Positions 1-7,020 of a stretch of DNA of 40,352 nucleotides are shown in pieces. This DNA comes from an uncultured Mycoplasmatota bacterium. Lineage in GTDB: Bacteria; Bacillota_I; Bacilli_A; RF39; UBA660. The stretch spans positions 1-40,352 of the forward strand of contig CAOJYR010000001.1 of assembly GCA_948465965.1 (NCBI GenBank). The letters run 5' to 3'. How positions within the stretch are numbered: position 1 is the first letter of the stretch; the number at the start of each line of letters is the position of its first letter. The position numbers and the translations under genes are program-made. The notes under the pieces were generated by a model. The model did not search any database. It saw nothing but the letters and a program-made list of their open reading frames with translations, and had not been told where the DNA came from.

Positions 1-60
1 ATACTGACATTTTCTCAAAATGATTTTACTGACATTTTCAAAAAAATTTGACATAGTTGT
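1..60. mobile_element. End of an IS21-like insertion sequence (partial)
   Basis: The 13-mer TACTGACATTTTC occurs twice, near positions 3-15 and 28-40, followed by a related TTGACATAGTTGTCA. Several short direct repeats inside one end are typical of IS21-family termini. The transposase genes would lie outside the window to the left. Only the terminal repeats are visible, so the family assignment is an inference. Confidence 0.5.
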
Positions 61-195
61 CAATCACTTTGTAATCTTTTAATTTACTTAAAGCATTGTA
101 CTATTAACAAATATATTTTACTTCTATAACAATTATATAACTAACAAAAAAATAAGTAAACTAGCTTTATATTTAGTTTACTCATTATAAACATT

Positions 196-472
196 TTAAA
201 TTTCATACAAAAACTCTTCATAAGAAACATTATTTAATAAAAAATTACTTTCACCTATAACTTTACAACCTACTTTTTTATAATTTTTTCTTAGTTCAGA
301 TACTGCATATCTAAAAAGATTACTCCCTATATCTTTTTCTTATATTTGTTACCTATATATAACGCATATATTTCTTCACAAGATGATATATCTTTATTTT
401 TTGATTTTCCAAAACTACAAAAGCCACAGACTACATTTTCAACTAAAGCAACACAATATTAGTTACATCCAT
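196..472 (-). pseudogene. GNAT N-acetyltransferase remnant, frameshifted
   Basis: Reading the minus strand in two frames recovers a GNAT-like C-terminal half. The first part contains ALVENVVCGFCSFG and EEIYALYIGNKYKKK. After a shift at the AAGAAAAAGATA stretch (about 325-340) it continues DIGSNLFRYAVSELRKNYKK and ends LLNNVSYEEFLYEI. The 'Y..KK.IG..L' pattern is the acetyl-CoA binding motif A. There is no open start upstream, so both the N-terminus and the frame are lost. It sits between an IS end and proS, which fits erosion next to a mobile element. The family call is good; any substrate is unknown. Confidence 0.65.
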
Positions 473-478
473 TTTAAA

Positions 479-1747
479 CTACTTTAATATATTTACTATA
501 TCCTCATATTTAACTATTATTTTCTCCTTAGTTTTAATATCTTCTATTTCATAATTAATCCCATCAAATTTATTACCTAGAACAATTAACTTTGGTGTAC
601 CTAAAACATATACATCATTTATTCTATTACCAATAGTTAGATTTTCTCTATCATCAATTATTGCATTTATATTATTTTGAAGTAAACAATTATAAAGTTT
701 TTCACCTTCTTCTTTATAACACTCTTTATAAACAATTTGAACTTTATATGGTGCTATATCATATGGCAATGCAAATCCTTTAATTTTATCATTATCTTTA
801 ATAACATTGTTTTCTATTAAACAAGCAATAATTCTACCTACTCCAATTCCATAACATCCCATATAATAGGGCTTTTTTTTGCCATTTTCATCTATATAAT
901 AAAGCCCCATGCTATCAGAATATTTTGTTCCAAGTTGAAAATTGTTTCCTAACTCAACAGTACTGTATTCTTTTAAATTATCTATATTAGTTACACCTAG
1001 CTGTTTAAGATATTCATCCTTGTTTTCAAATTCTAATACTTCTTTATTAATACCAATATCTTTCACCTTATCATAAAGAGTCTTATCTTCACCTAAACTT
1101 GTAATTGCTTGAAACTCTTCTGCTACTTTTCCACCAATTACTCCATTATCACTGACTGTTGGAATTATTTTTATACCAAGTCTATTGAATATATTTAAAT
1201 ATACTTGATGCATTAATTCATATGTTTTTTTCATATCTTCTTCAGATTTATCAAAAGAATATGCATCCATCATAACAAAAGTCCTAGGTCTAAACAAATA
1301 TCCTCTAGTTCTTATTTCTTTTCTAAACTTTTCTCCAATTTGATAATATATTGCTGGTAAATTTTTATAAGAAGATAATCTGTTAGCACCAAATAAAGTG
1401 GCACATTCTTCAGCAGTAGGGGCAAGTCCATATTCACCTAAATTGTTATTTAAAGTAAACATTATATCTCCATCTTTGGTATAGCTATTCCATCTATTAG
1501 ATTGATCCCAAATTTTTCTTGGTTGAAGTTTTGGAAATTCTACTTGAATACAACCTGCTTTGTCTAATTCATCAATGATAATATTTTCAACGATTCTTTC
1601 TAACTTTATCCATAAATTACCATAACCATAAATTCCACTTTCAAATTGGTATAATTCTCCTAATTTCATTAAGATATCTTGACCAGAATAATTATTATCC
1701 ACATCATTTAAATTAATCTTTTTAATATTTAATCTACTTAATCTCAT
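479..1747 (-). CDS. proS: Prolyl-tRNA synthetase, short form lacking the editing insertion
   Basis: Charges tRNA-Pro with proline in the cytoplasm. The 422-aa protein has the class II aaRS core: motif 2 at about 141-157 (FRKEIRTRG..FRPRTF), the following MMDAYSF, the TxE loop LAPTAEE near 108-113, and motif 3 at about 297-309 (GCYGIGVGRI). A C-terminal anticodon-binding domain follows. Long bacterial ProRS (about 570 aa) carries a roughly 180-aa cis-editing insertion between motifs 2 and 3. Here only about 50 residues remain (about 215-262), so editing of Ala-tRNA-Pro would need a separate enzyme. An upstream in-frame start at 1792 exists, but it lies inside the T-box terminator. The start at 1747 has a GAAAGG ribosome site 8 nt upstream. 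It is controlled by the T-box leader. Confidence 0.93.
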   Translation of the reverse strand: MRLSRLNIKKINLNDVDNNYSGQDILMKLGELYQFESGIYGYGNLWIKLERIVENIIIDELDKAGCIQVEFPKLQPRKIWDQSNRWNSYTKDGDIMFTLNNNLGEYGLAPTAEECATLFGANRLSSYKNLPAIYYQIGEKFRKEIRTRGYLFRPRTFVMMDAYSFDKSEEDMKKTYELMHQVYLNIFNRLGIKIIPTVSDNGVIGGKVAEEFQAITSLGEDKTLYDKVKDIGINKEVLEFENKDEYLKQLGVTNIDNLKEYSTVELGNNFQLGTKYSDSMGLYYIDENGKKKPYYMGCYGIGVGRIIACLIENNVIKDNDKIKGFALPYDIAPYKVQIVYKECYKEEGEKLYNCLLQNNINAIIDDRENLTIGNRINDVYVLGTPKLIVLGNKFDGINYEIEDIKTKEKIIVKYEDIVNILK

Positions 1748-1935
1748 TATATACACCTTTCTTTTAAAAAAGGATAGCACATAAGGAGTCACTAAGACGT
1801 TGCCATCCTTTATTTTAATTTTAATAACGACTACTAACCAGAAATGTTTTCATTTCACTCTGAAGGTAGGAATTAAATAGTATCATAACTTGTTCACACT
1901 ATGATTAACTAATCAACATTCCTTCATCATTAATT
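1748..1935 (-). promoter_or_regulatory. T-box riboswitch leader of proS (proline specifier)
   Basis: The minus-strand leader has the parts of a T-box. Its basal stem pairs GAAGG (1921-1925) with CCTTC (1862-1866). The triplet CCU followed by A lies just 5' of the closing strand (1868-1870), which is the specifier position and encodes Pro. A perfect GAAATG/CATTTC hairpin follows. The T-box motif AGGATGGCAACGTC is at 1796-1809. The motif overlaps an 11-bp intrinsic terminator (arms 1769-1779 and 1801-1811) followed by a U-run. Uncharged tRNA-Pro should favour the antiterminator and transcription of proS. Stem I is unusually short. The UGGC bulge would ask for a G73 discriminator. Confidence 0.85.
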
Positions 1936-1942
1936 TATGCAT

Positions 1943-1971
1943 ATCATATCACATTTTTTAATTATTCACAA
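1943..1971 (-). promoter_or_regulatory. Promoter of the proS T-box transcript
   Basis: Minus strand: TTGTGA (1966-1971), a 17-nt spacer, then TATGAT (1943-1948). Transcription would start a few bases before T-box stem I. Confidence 0.7.
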
Positions 1972-1988
1972 GCCTTTAGACTTGTAAA

Positions 1989-2942
1989 TTAATTCCATGT
2001 TTTTGCAATATATCTACAAAGTGTCTTAACTTTTGCAGTTCTTGAAGATGCTGGACAAAAATCCAATTTTGGCATTTTTTCTACTTCTATGGACTTAGTT
2101 ATGTCATAACAATATTTATCATCAAACTCTGATAAAATTGGAACATGAGTAGCATAAATCCCATCTTTTTTTAAAAATGCTAACCAGTTATAACAAATAT
2201 CCGGGTTCATACAATACCATTTATAGGGATTATCATTACCACATTCTTTATATATTGTAGGACATTCGACATGAACCCCGTATCTTTTGGTTGCTTTATC
2301 AATTTGAGCATGGACAATTTTCATTTGTTCAATAGTTAAATGATTATGAGTGGGTAAATTATTATTTTCGATAGATCCTATATGAAAGCTAAACCAATCT
2401 ACACCCAACTTAGAAAAATACTCAATTATAAAATAAACATCTTCATAATTAGAAGACCATAACGTTGGTTGAATTTTAGTTTTATATCCATTGTTAATCG
2501 TCCACTTTATTCCTTCCATCGCTTCATTCCATGGATATTTTATACCTTTTAACATTGACATTTTCTCAGGATCAACAGTATCAACACTATATGAAATATA
2601 ACCCACCGCCTCTGTAGGAATATTATCCAATAATTCTTTGATTTTCTTAACCCCTCCAACACCAGAAGTGGAAAAAGATACTTTTTTTCCTCTCTTTATT
2701 GCAACATGGGCTACTTCATTACAAAATTTTGTATCAACAGTGGGATCGGGGTTACCAAATAAATACAAGTTTGTTAACCCTGTAAATTTATCTAGCAAAG
2801 TATTCACTTGCTCAATCGTTCCCTGATAATTGCCTTCAACATTTTTTTGTGAACAACATGGACACTTACAAGTACAAAATTTATATCCTTTATCACCAGT
2901 ATACAATGCTACTAAATTTACTTTATTTATATCTAATATCAC
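1989..2942 (-). CDS. Radical SAM protein of unknown function
   Basis: A 317-aa radical SAM enzyme. The cluster-binding motif CX3CX2C is C23, C27 and C30, inside a cysteine-rich CTCKCPCC run. An LFGNPDPT segment follows, where the SAM-binding glycine region is expected, and a TIM-barrel-like body. The C-terminal part has further cysteines (WYCMNPDIC near 245-252, FCPASS near 297, TLC near 309), so an auxiliary iron-sulfur site is possible. The start is GTG at 2942 with GGAG 9 nt upstream. It follows the RSH gene by 13 bp and is probably cotranscribed with it. I do not recognise a specific reaction, and the link with RSH is positional only. Confidence 0.82.
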   Translation of the reverse strand: MILDINKVNLVALYTGDKGYKFCTCKCPCCSQKNVEGNYQGTIEQVNTLLDKFTGLTNLYLFGNPDPTVDTKFCNEVAHVAIKRGKKVSFSTSGVGGVKKIKELLDNIPTEAVGYISYSVDTVDPEKMSMLKGIKYPWNEAMEGIKWTINNGYKTKIQPTLWSSNYEDVYFIIEYFSKLGVDWFSFHIGSIENNNLPTHNHLTIEQMKIVHAQIDKATKRYGVHVECPTIYKECGNDNPYKWYCMNPDICYNWLAFLKKDGIYATHVPILSEFDDKYCYDITKSIEVEKMPKLDFCPASSRTAKVKTLCRYIAKTWN

Positions 2943-2955
2943 TTTATCATTCTCC

Positions 2956-4398
2956 TTATTTTTTATTAAATTCTCTTATCTTCCTCTTCGCATAAGTAGT
3001 TTGTGCTTTATTTATCCAATCTTCCTTGAGACCAAAGGATAAATCATCAGTAATAATTTTTACTCTATCTTTATTCTGTAACTCATAATCTATTGGTACA
3101 TATTCATTATTAACAGTTGCTGCTACCATGGTATTACCTATATTCGTATGTATTTTATAAGCTAAGTCTATTGGCGTTGCCCCTTTGGGTAGTTCTATAA
3201 TTTCCCCTTTTGGTGTATAGATATAAACCCTATCTCCAAACAATTCTATCTTTACTTGATTTACAAAATCTTGATTATCACCAAACATCCTATTTATCTC
3301 AACAAGGGATTTAAAAAACTGATACTTATTTTTCAAATCCTCCTGCATAACACTTCTAGCATCACCCTTTTCAATATCCCAATAGGCAGTAAGACCAAAC
3401 GATGCAACTTTATCCATATCAAATGTTCTAACTTGTGTTTGAACTAATTTTTCATCTTCACCAAATACTGTTGTGTGAAGTGATCTATACATATTTGTTT
3501 TTGGATTACAAATATAATCTTTAAATTTATTATTAATTGGTGGATATTTAGAATGAATTAGTCCTAGTGTTTGATAACAATTAGAAATACTATCAACCAT
3601 AATCTTTAATGCCAATAAATCATGAATATCAGTTAAATGATTATATCCTTCCTGTTGTCTTTTATATATACCATAAATATTTTTAGCCCTAACCTTTATC
3701 TCATTAGGAATATCTTTATCCTCTAATAACCCCTTTATAGTAAACAACATTTCCTCCAAACATTCCTTACTAGAGTTTTCTATATTTAGTTTCTTTTCTT
3801 CGGTCTTTTTATACTCATCTGGTTTCAAATAATAAAATGCTAAATCCTCCAATTCACTTTTTATTCTATATGCACCAATGTAATAGGCAAGCGGTACAAA
3901 AATCTCCATAGTTTCTAAGGAATTCTCTTTTTGTTTAAATTCTGATTTAAATTGCAAAGTTTTCATATTATGAAGTCTATCAGCTAACTTTATAATTATT
4001 ATCCTAACATCTTCCGTAATACCAGTGATTATCTTTCTAGTATTTGCCATATTCTGATCATGTTTAGACGAAAAGTTCATCTTACTAATTTTAGTTACAC
4101 CATCTACTAAATTAGCAACATCACTATTAAATTTATGGGCTATTTCTTCCTTTGTTGTATCTGTATCCTCTAAAACATCATGCAAAAGGCCTGCGCATAT
4201 TGTATCCCTATCAGCATGCATTTCCGCTAAAATATAAGCAACATTTAAAGGGTGACTTATATAAGGCTCTCCACTTTGTCTCATTTGCCCTTCATGCAAA
4301 TAGTCTGCATAGTTATAAGCCTCTCTTATAACCTCTATTCCATCTGCATCATAACTTTCAACAACCTCAAGCAAATCATCAATCGTAATATTATTCAT
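2956..4398 (-). CDS. RelA/SpoT homologue, HD hydrolase intact, synthetase domain degenerate
   Basis: A 480-aa (p)ppGpp enzyme with HD (about 1-190), synthetase-like (about 230-345) and TGS (about 385-450) domains. It lacks the C-terminal zinc-finger/ACT part of full-length Rel proteins (about 730 aa). The HD metal and catalytic residues are all present: H35, H49, H73-D74, E77-D78, and D140 with the RLHN motif. The synthetase domain keeps KNIYGIY, D260 and YRSLHTT. However, the catalytic glutamate of the E(I/V)Q(I/V)RT motif is Q320 (VQTQVRT), the neighbouring AAHW motif is TAYW, and conserved Arg is Lys in LALKI. In SpoT and RelA, Glu-to-Gln at this site abolishes synthesis. The protein is therefore probably a (p)ppGpp hydrolase. 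The start has AGGAGG 7 nt upstream. Confidence 0.88.
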   Translation of the reverse strand: MNNITIDDLLEVVESYDADGIEVIREAYNYADYLHEGQMRQSGEPYISHPLNVAYILAEMHADRDTICAGLLHDVLEDTDTTKEEIAHKFNSDVANLVDGVTKISKMNFSSKHDQNMANTRKIITGITEDVRIIIIKLADRLHNMKTLQFKSEFKQKENSLETMEIFVPLAYYIGAYRIKSELEDLAFYYLKPDEYKKTEEKKLNIENSSKECLEEMLFTIKGLLEDKDIPNEIKVRAKNIYGIYKRQQEGYNHLTDIHDLLALKIMVDSISNCYQTLGLIHSKYPPINNKFKDYICNPKTNMYRSLHTTVFGEDEKLVQTQVRTFDMDKVASFGLTAYWDIEKGDARSVMQEDLKNKYQFFKSLVEINRMFGDNQDFVNQVKIELFGDRVYIYTPKGEIIELPKGATPIDLAYKIHTNIGNTMVAATVNNEYVPIDYELQNKDRVKIITDDLSFGLKEDWINKAQTTYAKRKIREFNKK

Positions 4399-4422
4399 AA
4401 AACACCTCCTAATAACAAAAAA

Positions 4423-4450
4423 GTGGCGACTAAAGGTTTTTAGTCACCAC
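4423..4450 (-). terminator. Intrinsic terminator in the RSH leader, overlapping the upstream ORF stop
   Basis: Minus strand: GTGGTGACTAAA (4439-4450) pairs with TTTAGTCGCCAC (4423-4434) across a 4-nt loop, with one G-T wobble, followed by a T6 run. It lies about 25 nt before the RSH start. The stop codon of the 39-aa ORF (TAA, 4440-4442) is inside the 5' arm. A ribosome finishing that ORF would physically block hairpin formation, which is the geometry of translation-coupled attenuation. Confidence 0.8.
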
Positions 4451-4559
4451 AATAAACTAATCTTACAAGGCAGAATATAGACACACAAACAAAACTAAGT
4501 ATCATAAATACTAACTGATCATATGAATAAAAGAAATGACTTAAATACACTTCAAACAT
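4440..4559 (-). CDS. Small hydrophobic protein or leader peptide upstream of RSH (39 aa)
   Basis: The ORF starts at ATG 4557-4559 with a strong GGAGG 5 nt upstream and ends at TAA 4440-4442. The 39-aa product begins MFEVYLSHFFYSYDQ, has one membrane-spanning stretch (LVFMILSFVCVSIFCLVRLV, about 16-35) and ends YCGD. The stop is inside the terminator arm, 42 nt before the RSH start. It could be a real single-pass membrane protein, or a leader peptide whose translation controls read-through into RSH. A TTGACA box (4609-4614) with TAATTT 17 nt downstream suggests a promoter just upstream. I know of no homologue. Confidence 0.6.
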   Translation of the reverse strand: MFEVYLSHFFYSYDQLVFMILSFVCVSIFCLVRLVYCGD

Positions 4560-4657
4560 AACTGCCTCCAAAAATAATTATTATAAAATTACAACTTTTA
4601 TAAGAGGTTGTCAATAGTTTTTATAAAATTATTTTTTAGAATTTATTTTTATTAATA

Positions 4658-5098
4658 TTAATTGATTTTATATCCCAACTTTTCTATAGCATAACTTGCA
4701 AATGGTGATAATATATCTTTAGTAAGCTTATCTATATCATACCACTCTGTTCCCTCTGAATCTAATCCATCTGCATCGCTTTTCAATTTATCTTCCAAAA
4801 TATTTACTATGTATAAAACACCAATATGGTGCAAATCTTCATAGACATCTTTTTCCATTTCCCACTTTATATTAGTAGAAGTAACATCAAATAATTTATC
4901 ATTAATAACATGAACACCTGCTTCTTCCATAATCTCTCTTTTAAGAGCTTCTTCAGGCAACTCAGTATGTTCAATACCACCACCAGGTAAATCCAACTTC
5001 CCCTTATAACCACCTCTGGCTTTCCTTACTAAAGCTATTTCATTACTTTTAATTATAATTCCATATGCACCAACATGAGTTTTAACAACAGTTTTCAT
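4658..5098 (-). CDS. Nudix hydrolase
   Basis: A 146-aa Nudix pyrophosphatase with a complete Nudix box (GX5EX7REUXEEXGU) at about residues 40-63, including REIMEEAG. These enzymes hydrolyse nucleoside diphosphates linked to another moiety, using Mg2+ bound by the REXXEE glutamates. The N-terminal strand GAYGIIIKSNEIALVRKA is typical of the fold. The substrate (oxidised nucleotide, dinucleotide polyphosphate or other) cannot be read from sequence. AGGGGTGA precedes the ATG. It is monocistronic or heads the stretch before the 39-aa ORF. No terminator is obvious at its 3' end. Confidence 0.9.
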   Translation of the reverse strand: MKTVVKTHVGAYGIIIKSNEIALVRKARGGYKGKLDLPGGGIEHTELPEEALKREIMEEAGVHVINDKLFDVTSTNIKWEMEKDVYEDLHHIGVLYIVNILEDKLKSDADGLDSEGTEWYDIDKLTKDILSPFASYAIEKLGYKIN

Positions 5099-5195
5099 TA
5101 TTTATCACCCCTATTTAAAATATACAGCTTCAATTCTATAAAAAAAAGTATATCTTTTCTTCTTATTATAATATATATTAACCTTATAATTAAAT

Positions 5196-5534
5196 TTATT
5201 TTTCTATTTTAATCGCTAATACCTCAAACTCTTTTTGTTTTTCCTTTGAATAATATTTTTCTAATTCACCTATTAATTTTTCCTTACTATATGTTCGATC
5301 TGCAAGTAAAGAAATATCTAAATCATTACACATATCCGAAAAATTGTTATATTTTAATAAACCAACTACTGTAGTTTTAAAAAATTCTGTATTTTCAGGT
5401 TCCTTTGTAAAAACAATAGTATCTCCTATTTTAATCTTTTGCCTTTTTAAATCATTTAGTCTAATCTCAATTCTCTTTGTACCATTTTTCATATAATCAT
5501 AAAATTCTGGCTGAAGTTTCATAGTATGTTGCAT
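5196..5534 (-). CDS. ASCH-domain protein, putative RNA-binding
   Basis: A 112-aa single-domain ASCH protein. The conserved KRIEIRLNDLKRQKIKIGDTI segment (split here at residues 20-40) is the signature strand-turn of this PUA-like beta-barrel, thought to bind RNA or modified nucleic acids. A longer reading frame reaches back to 5606 into the upstream gene. The start at 5534 is preferred because it has AAGGTGG just upstream and a natural N-terminus (MQHTMKLQPEFYDYMKNG). It is 10 bp downstream of the preceding gene and probably shares its transcript with the rluD-type gene. Confidence 0.8.
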   Translation of the reverse strand: MQHTMKLQPEFYDYMKNGTKRIEIRLNDLKRQKIKIGDTIVFTKEPENTEFFKTTVVGLLKYNNFSDMCNDLDISLLADRTYSKEKLIGELEKYYSKEKQKEFEVLAIKIEK

Positions 5535-5544
5535 AAATACCACC

Positions 5545-6015
5545 TTACCTAACTTTATTAATGTTTTTCTTTTCAAAATAAGTATCCAATAAATCTTTAA
5601 TATCACCAGCTTTAGACGATCTTAATTCACTTGCATTTAAAAATCCATTCTCCACTTCAAAATCGTATGCTATATCGACAGAATAATCATGAATATCATC
5701 AGCAAATTCATACAACATTTCCCTTTGATAATCAGAAATATCATCTGGCATAAAAAATATTCCTGTTCGTCCATATTTCTCTACATTATGTGTTGTATTA
5801 AGAAACAAGATATTATTATCAAATAACGTTAAATAATAAGCTGCTGTATCTGGAGTATGTTGATCATTTAATTGCATAAGTAATTTATTATCACAATACT
5901 TTTCTCTAATATAAGAAATCAAACAGTTAATATGTAAATCACCATCATTTATAGATCCTCTTCTATTCACGTTATTATCTTTATTATTAATAATAGCTAA
6001 TTTATAATTATCCAT
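5545..6015 (-). CDS. Hypothetical protein (156 aa)
   Basis: A soluble 156-aa acidic protein that I do not recognise. There is no signal peptide, membrane segment or cysteine-based motif. The central part (TLFDNNILFLNTTHNVEKYG, about 63-82, then GIFFMPDDIS) looks like alternating strands, followed by a helical YQREMLYEFADDIHDY stretch. GAGGTG lies just before the ATG. It starts 2 bp after the pseudouridine synthase stop and is followed within 10 bp by the ASCH gene, so the three are likely one operon. A role in RNA metabolism is only guilt by association. Confidence 0.7.
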   Translation of the reverse strand: MDNYKLAIINNKDNNVNRRGSINDGDLHINCLISYIREKYCDNKLLMQLNDQHTPDTAAYYLTLFDNNILFLNTTHNVEKYGRTGIFFMPDDISDYQREMLYEFADDIHDYSVDIAYDFEVENGFLNASELRSSKAGDIKDLLDTYFEKKNINKVR

Positions 6016-6017
6016 TC

Positions 6018-6908
6018 CTACACCTCTTCTCTTAATCCATCTAATTTCTCCATAAATTCCTTTGGAGGATCAACCTCAAAAAATAATTCTTTTCCTGTTT
6101 TAGGATGATTAAACTTTATACTCTTAGAATGTAACATTTGTCCAAATAAAGTAGCCTTTCCTCTTCCATATAAAGGATCATTTGTAACAGGAAAACCAAT
6201 ATACGCAAGATGTACCCTAATCTGATGCGTTCTACCTGTCTCTAATACACACTCAAGTAAACTATTATTTTTAAAAGTCTCTAACACTCTAAAATTAGTA
6301 ATAGAATCCTTTCCATTTATATCAGTAACAGCCATCTTCTGTCTATTACTCATATCTCTTCCAATAGGGGCATCAATTGTACCCGTATCGTGTTTAATTA
6401 CACCATCAACGATTGCTAAATAATGACGATCCACTTCTTTATTACCAATCATATTCGATAAAGCCTCATGAGTCTCCTCATTTTTAGCCACCAACATCAA
6501 ACCGCTAGTATCTTTATCAAGTCTATGCACAATACCAGGCCTATTTTTTTCTCCACTCGTTAAGTTAAATCTATATAAAAGTGCATTTACAAGAGTACCT
6601 GTATAGTGACCTGGTGCAGGGTGCACAACCATTCCACTTTCCTTATTAATAACTAACAAATCATCGTCTTCATAAATAATATCAATAGGGATATCTTCAG
6701 CCTCTACATTCATTTCATAATTTAAATCATCATTAACTTCGATTTCGTCATCTAACTTAACTTTATAATTACTACTAACCTTACGACCATTCACTAAAAC
6801 CAAATCATCTTTAATTAATTTTTGTACTTTGCTACGCGAAATATCTAACTTGCTAGATAAATAACTATCTATTCTTAATCCCTCTAAGTCTTCTACCCTT
6901 ATCATCAT
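6018..6908 (-). CDS. rluD: RluA/RluD-family 23S rRNA pseudouridine synthase
   Basis: A 296-aa RluA-family enzyme that isomerises uridines in RNA. An N-terminal S4 RNA-binding domain (about 4-65; SSKLDISRSKVQKLIKDDLV) is followed by the catalytic domain. That domain contains the HRLDKDTSGLMLVAKN motif with the nucleophilic Asp at about 136-138, then GRTHQIRVHL near 224-233. Size and domain order match RluD, which modifies helix 69. The closely related RluB/C/YlyB types cannot be excluded, so the symbol is tentative. GAAAGG is 7 nt before the ATG, and a TATAAT lies upstream. First gene of the operon with the hypothetical and ASCH genes. Confidence 0.88.
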   Translation of the reverse strand: MMIRVEDLEGLRIDSYLSSKLDISRSKVQKLIKDDLVLVNGRKVSSNYKVKLDDEIEVNDDLNYEMNVEAEDIPIDIIYEDDDLLVINKESGMVVHPAPGHYTGTLVNALLYRFNLTSGEKNRPGIVHRLDKDTSGLMLVAKNEETHEALSNMIGNKEVDRHYLAIVDGVIKHDTGTIDAPIGRDMSNRQKMAVTDINGKDSITNFRVLETFKNNSLLECVLETGRTHQIRVHLAYIGFPVTNDPLYGRGKATLFGQMLHSKSIKFNHPKTGKELFFEVDPPKEFMEKLDGLREEV

Positions 6909-6978
6909 ACATCTGCCTTTCTTTTCCTGTTTGTATTATAACATCACTTAAAAATTTTTTCTACCTATTATAAAAAGC

Positions 6979-7001
6979 AGATCTCAAACTACTAGAGATC
7001 T
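6979..7001 (-). terminator. Intrinsic terminator after the HTH-phosphoesterase gene
   Basis: Minus strand: AGATCTC (6995-7001) pairs with GAGATCT (6979-6985) around a 9-nt loop. GCTTTTT follows. Confidence 0.65.
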
Positions 7002-7020
7002 TCACAACTTTTACAATATA

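Noticed and set aside
479..1792. The longer proS frame starting at 1792
   Set aside because: Its first 15 codons lie inside the T-box terminator stem and have no ribosome site. The start at 1747 has one.
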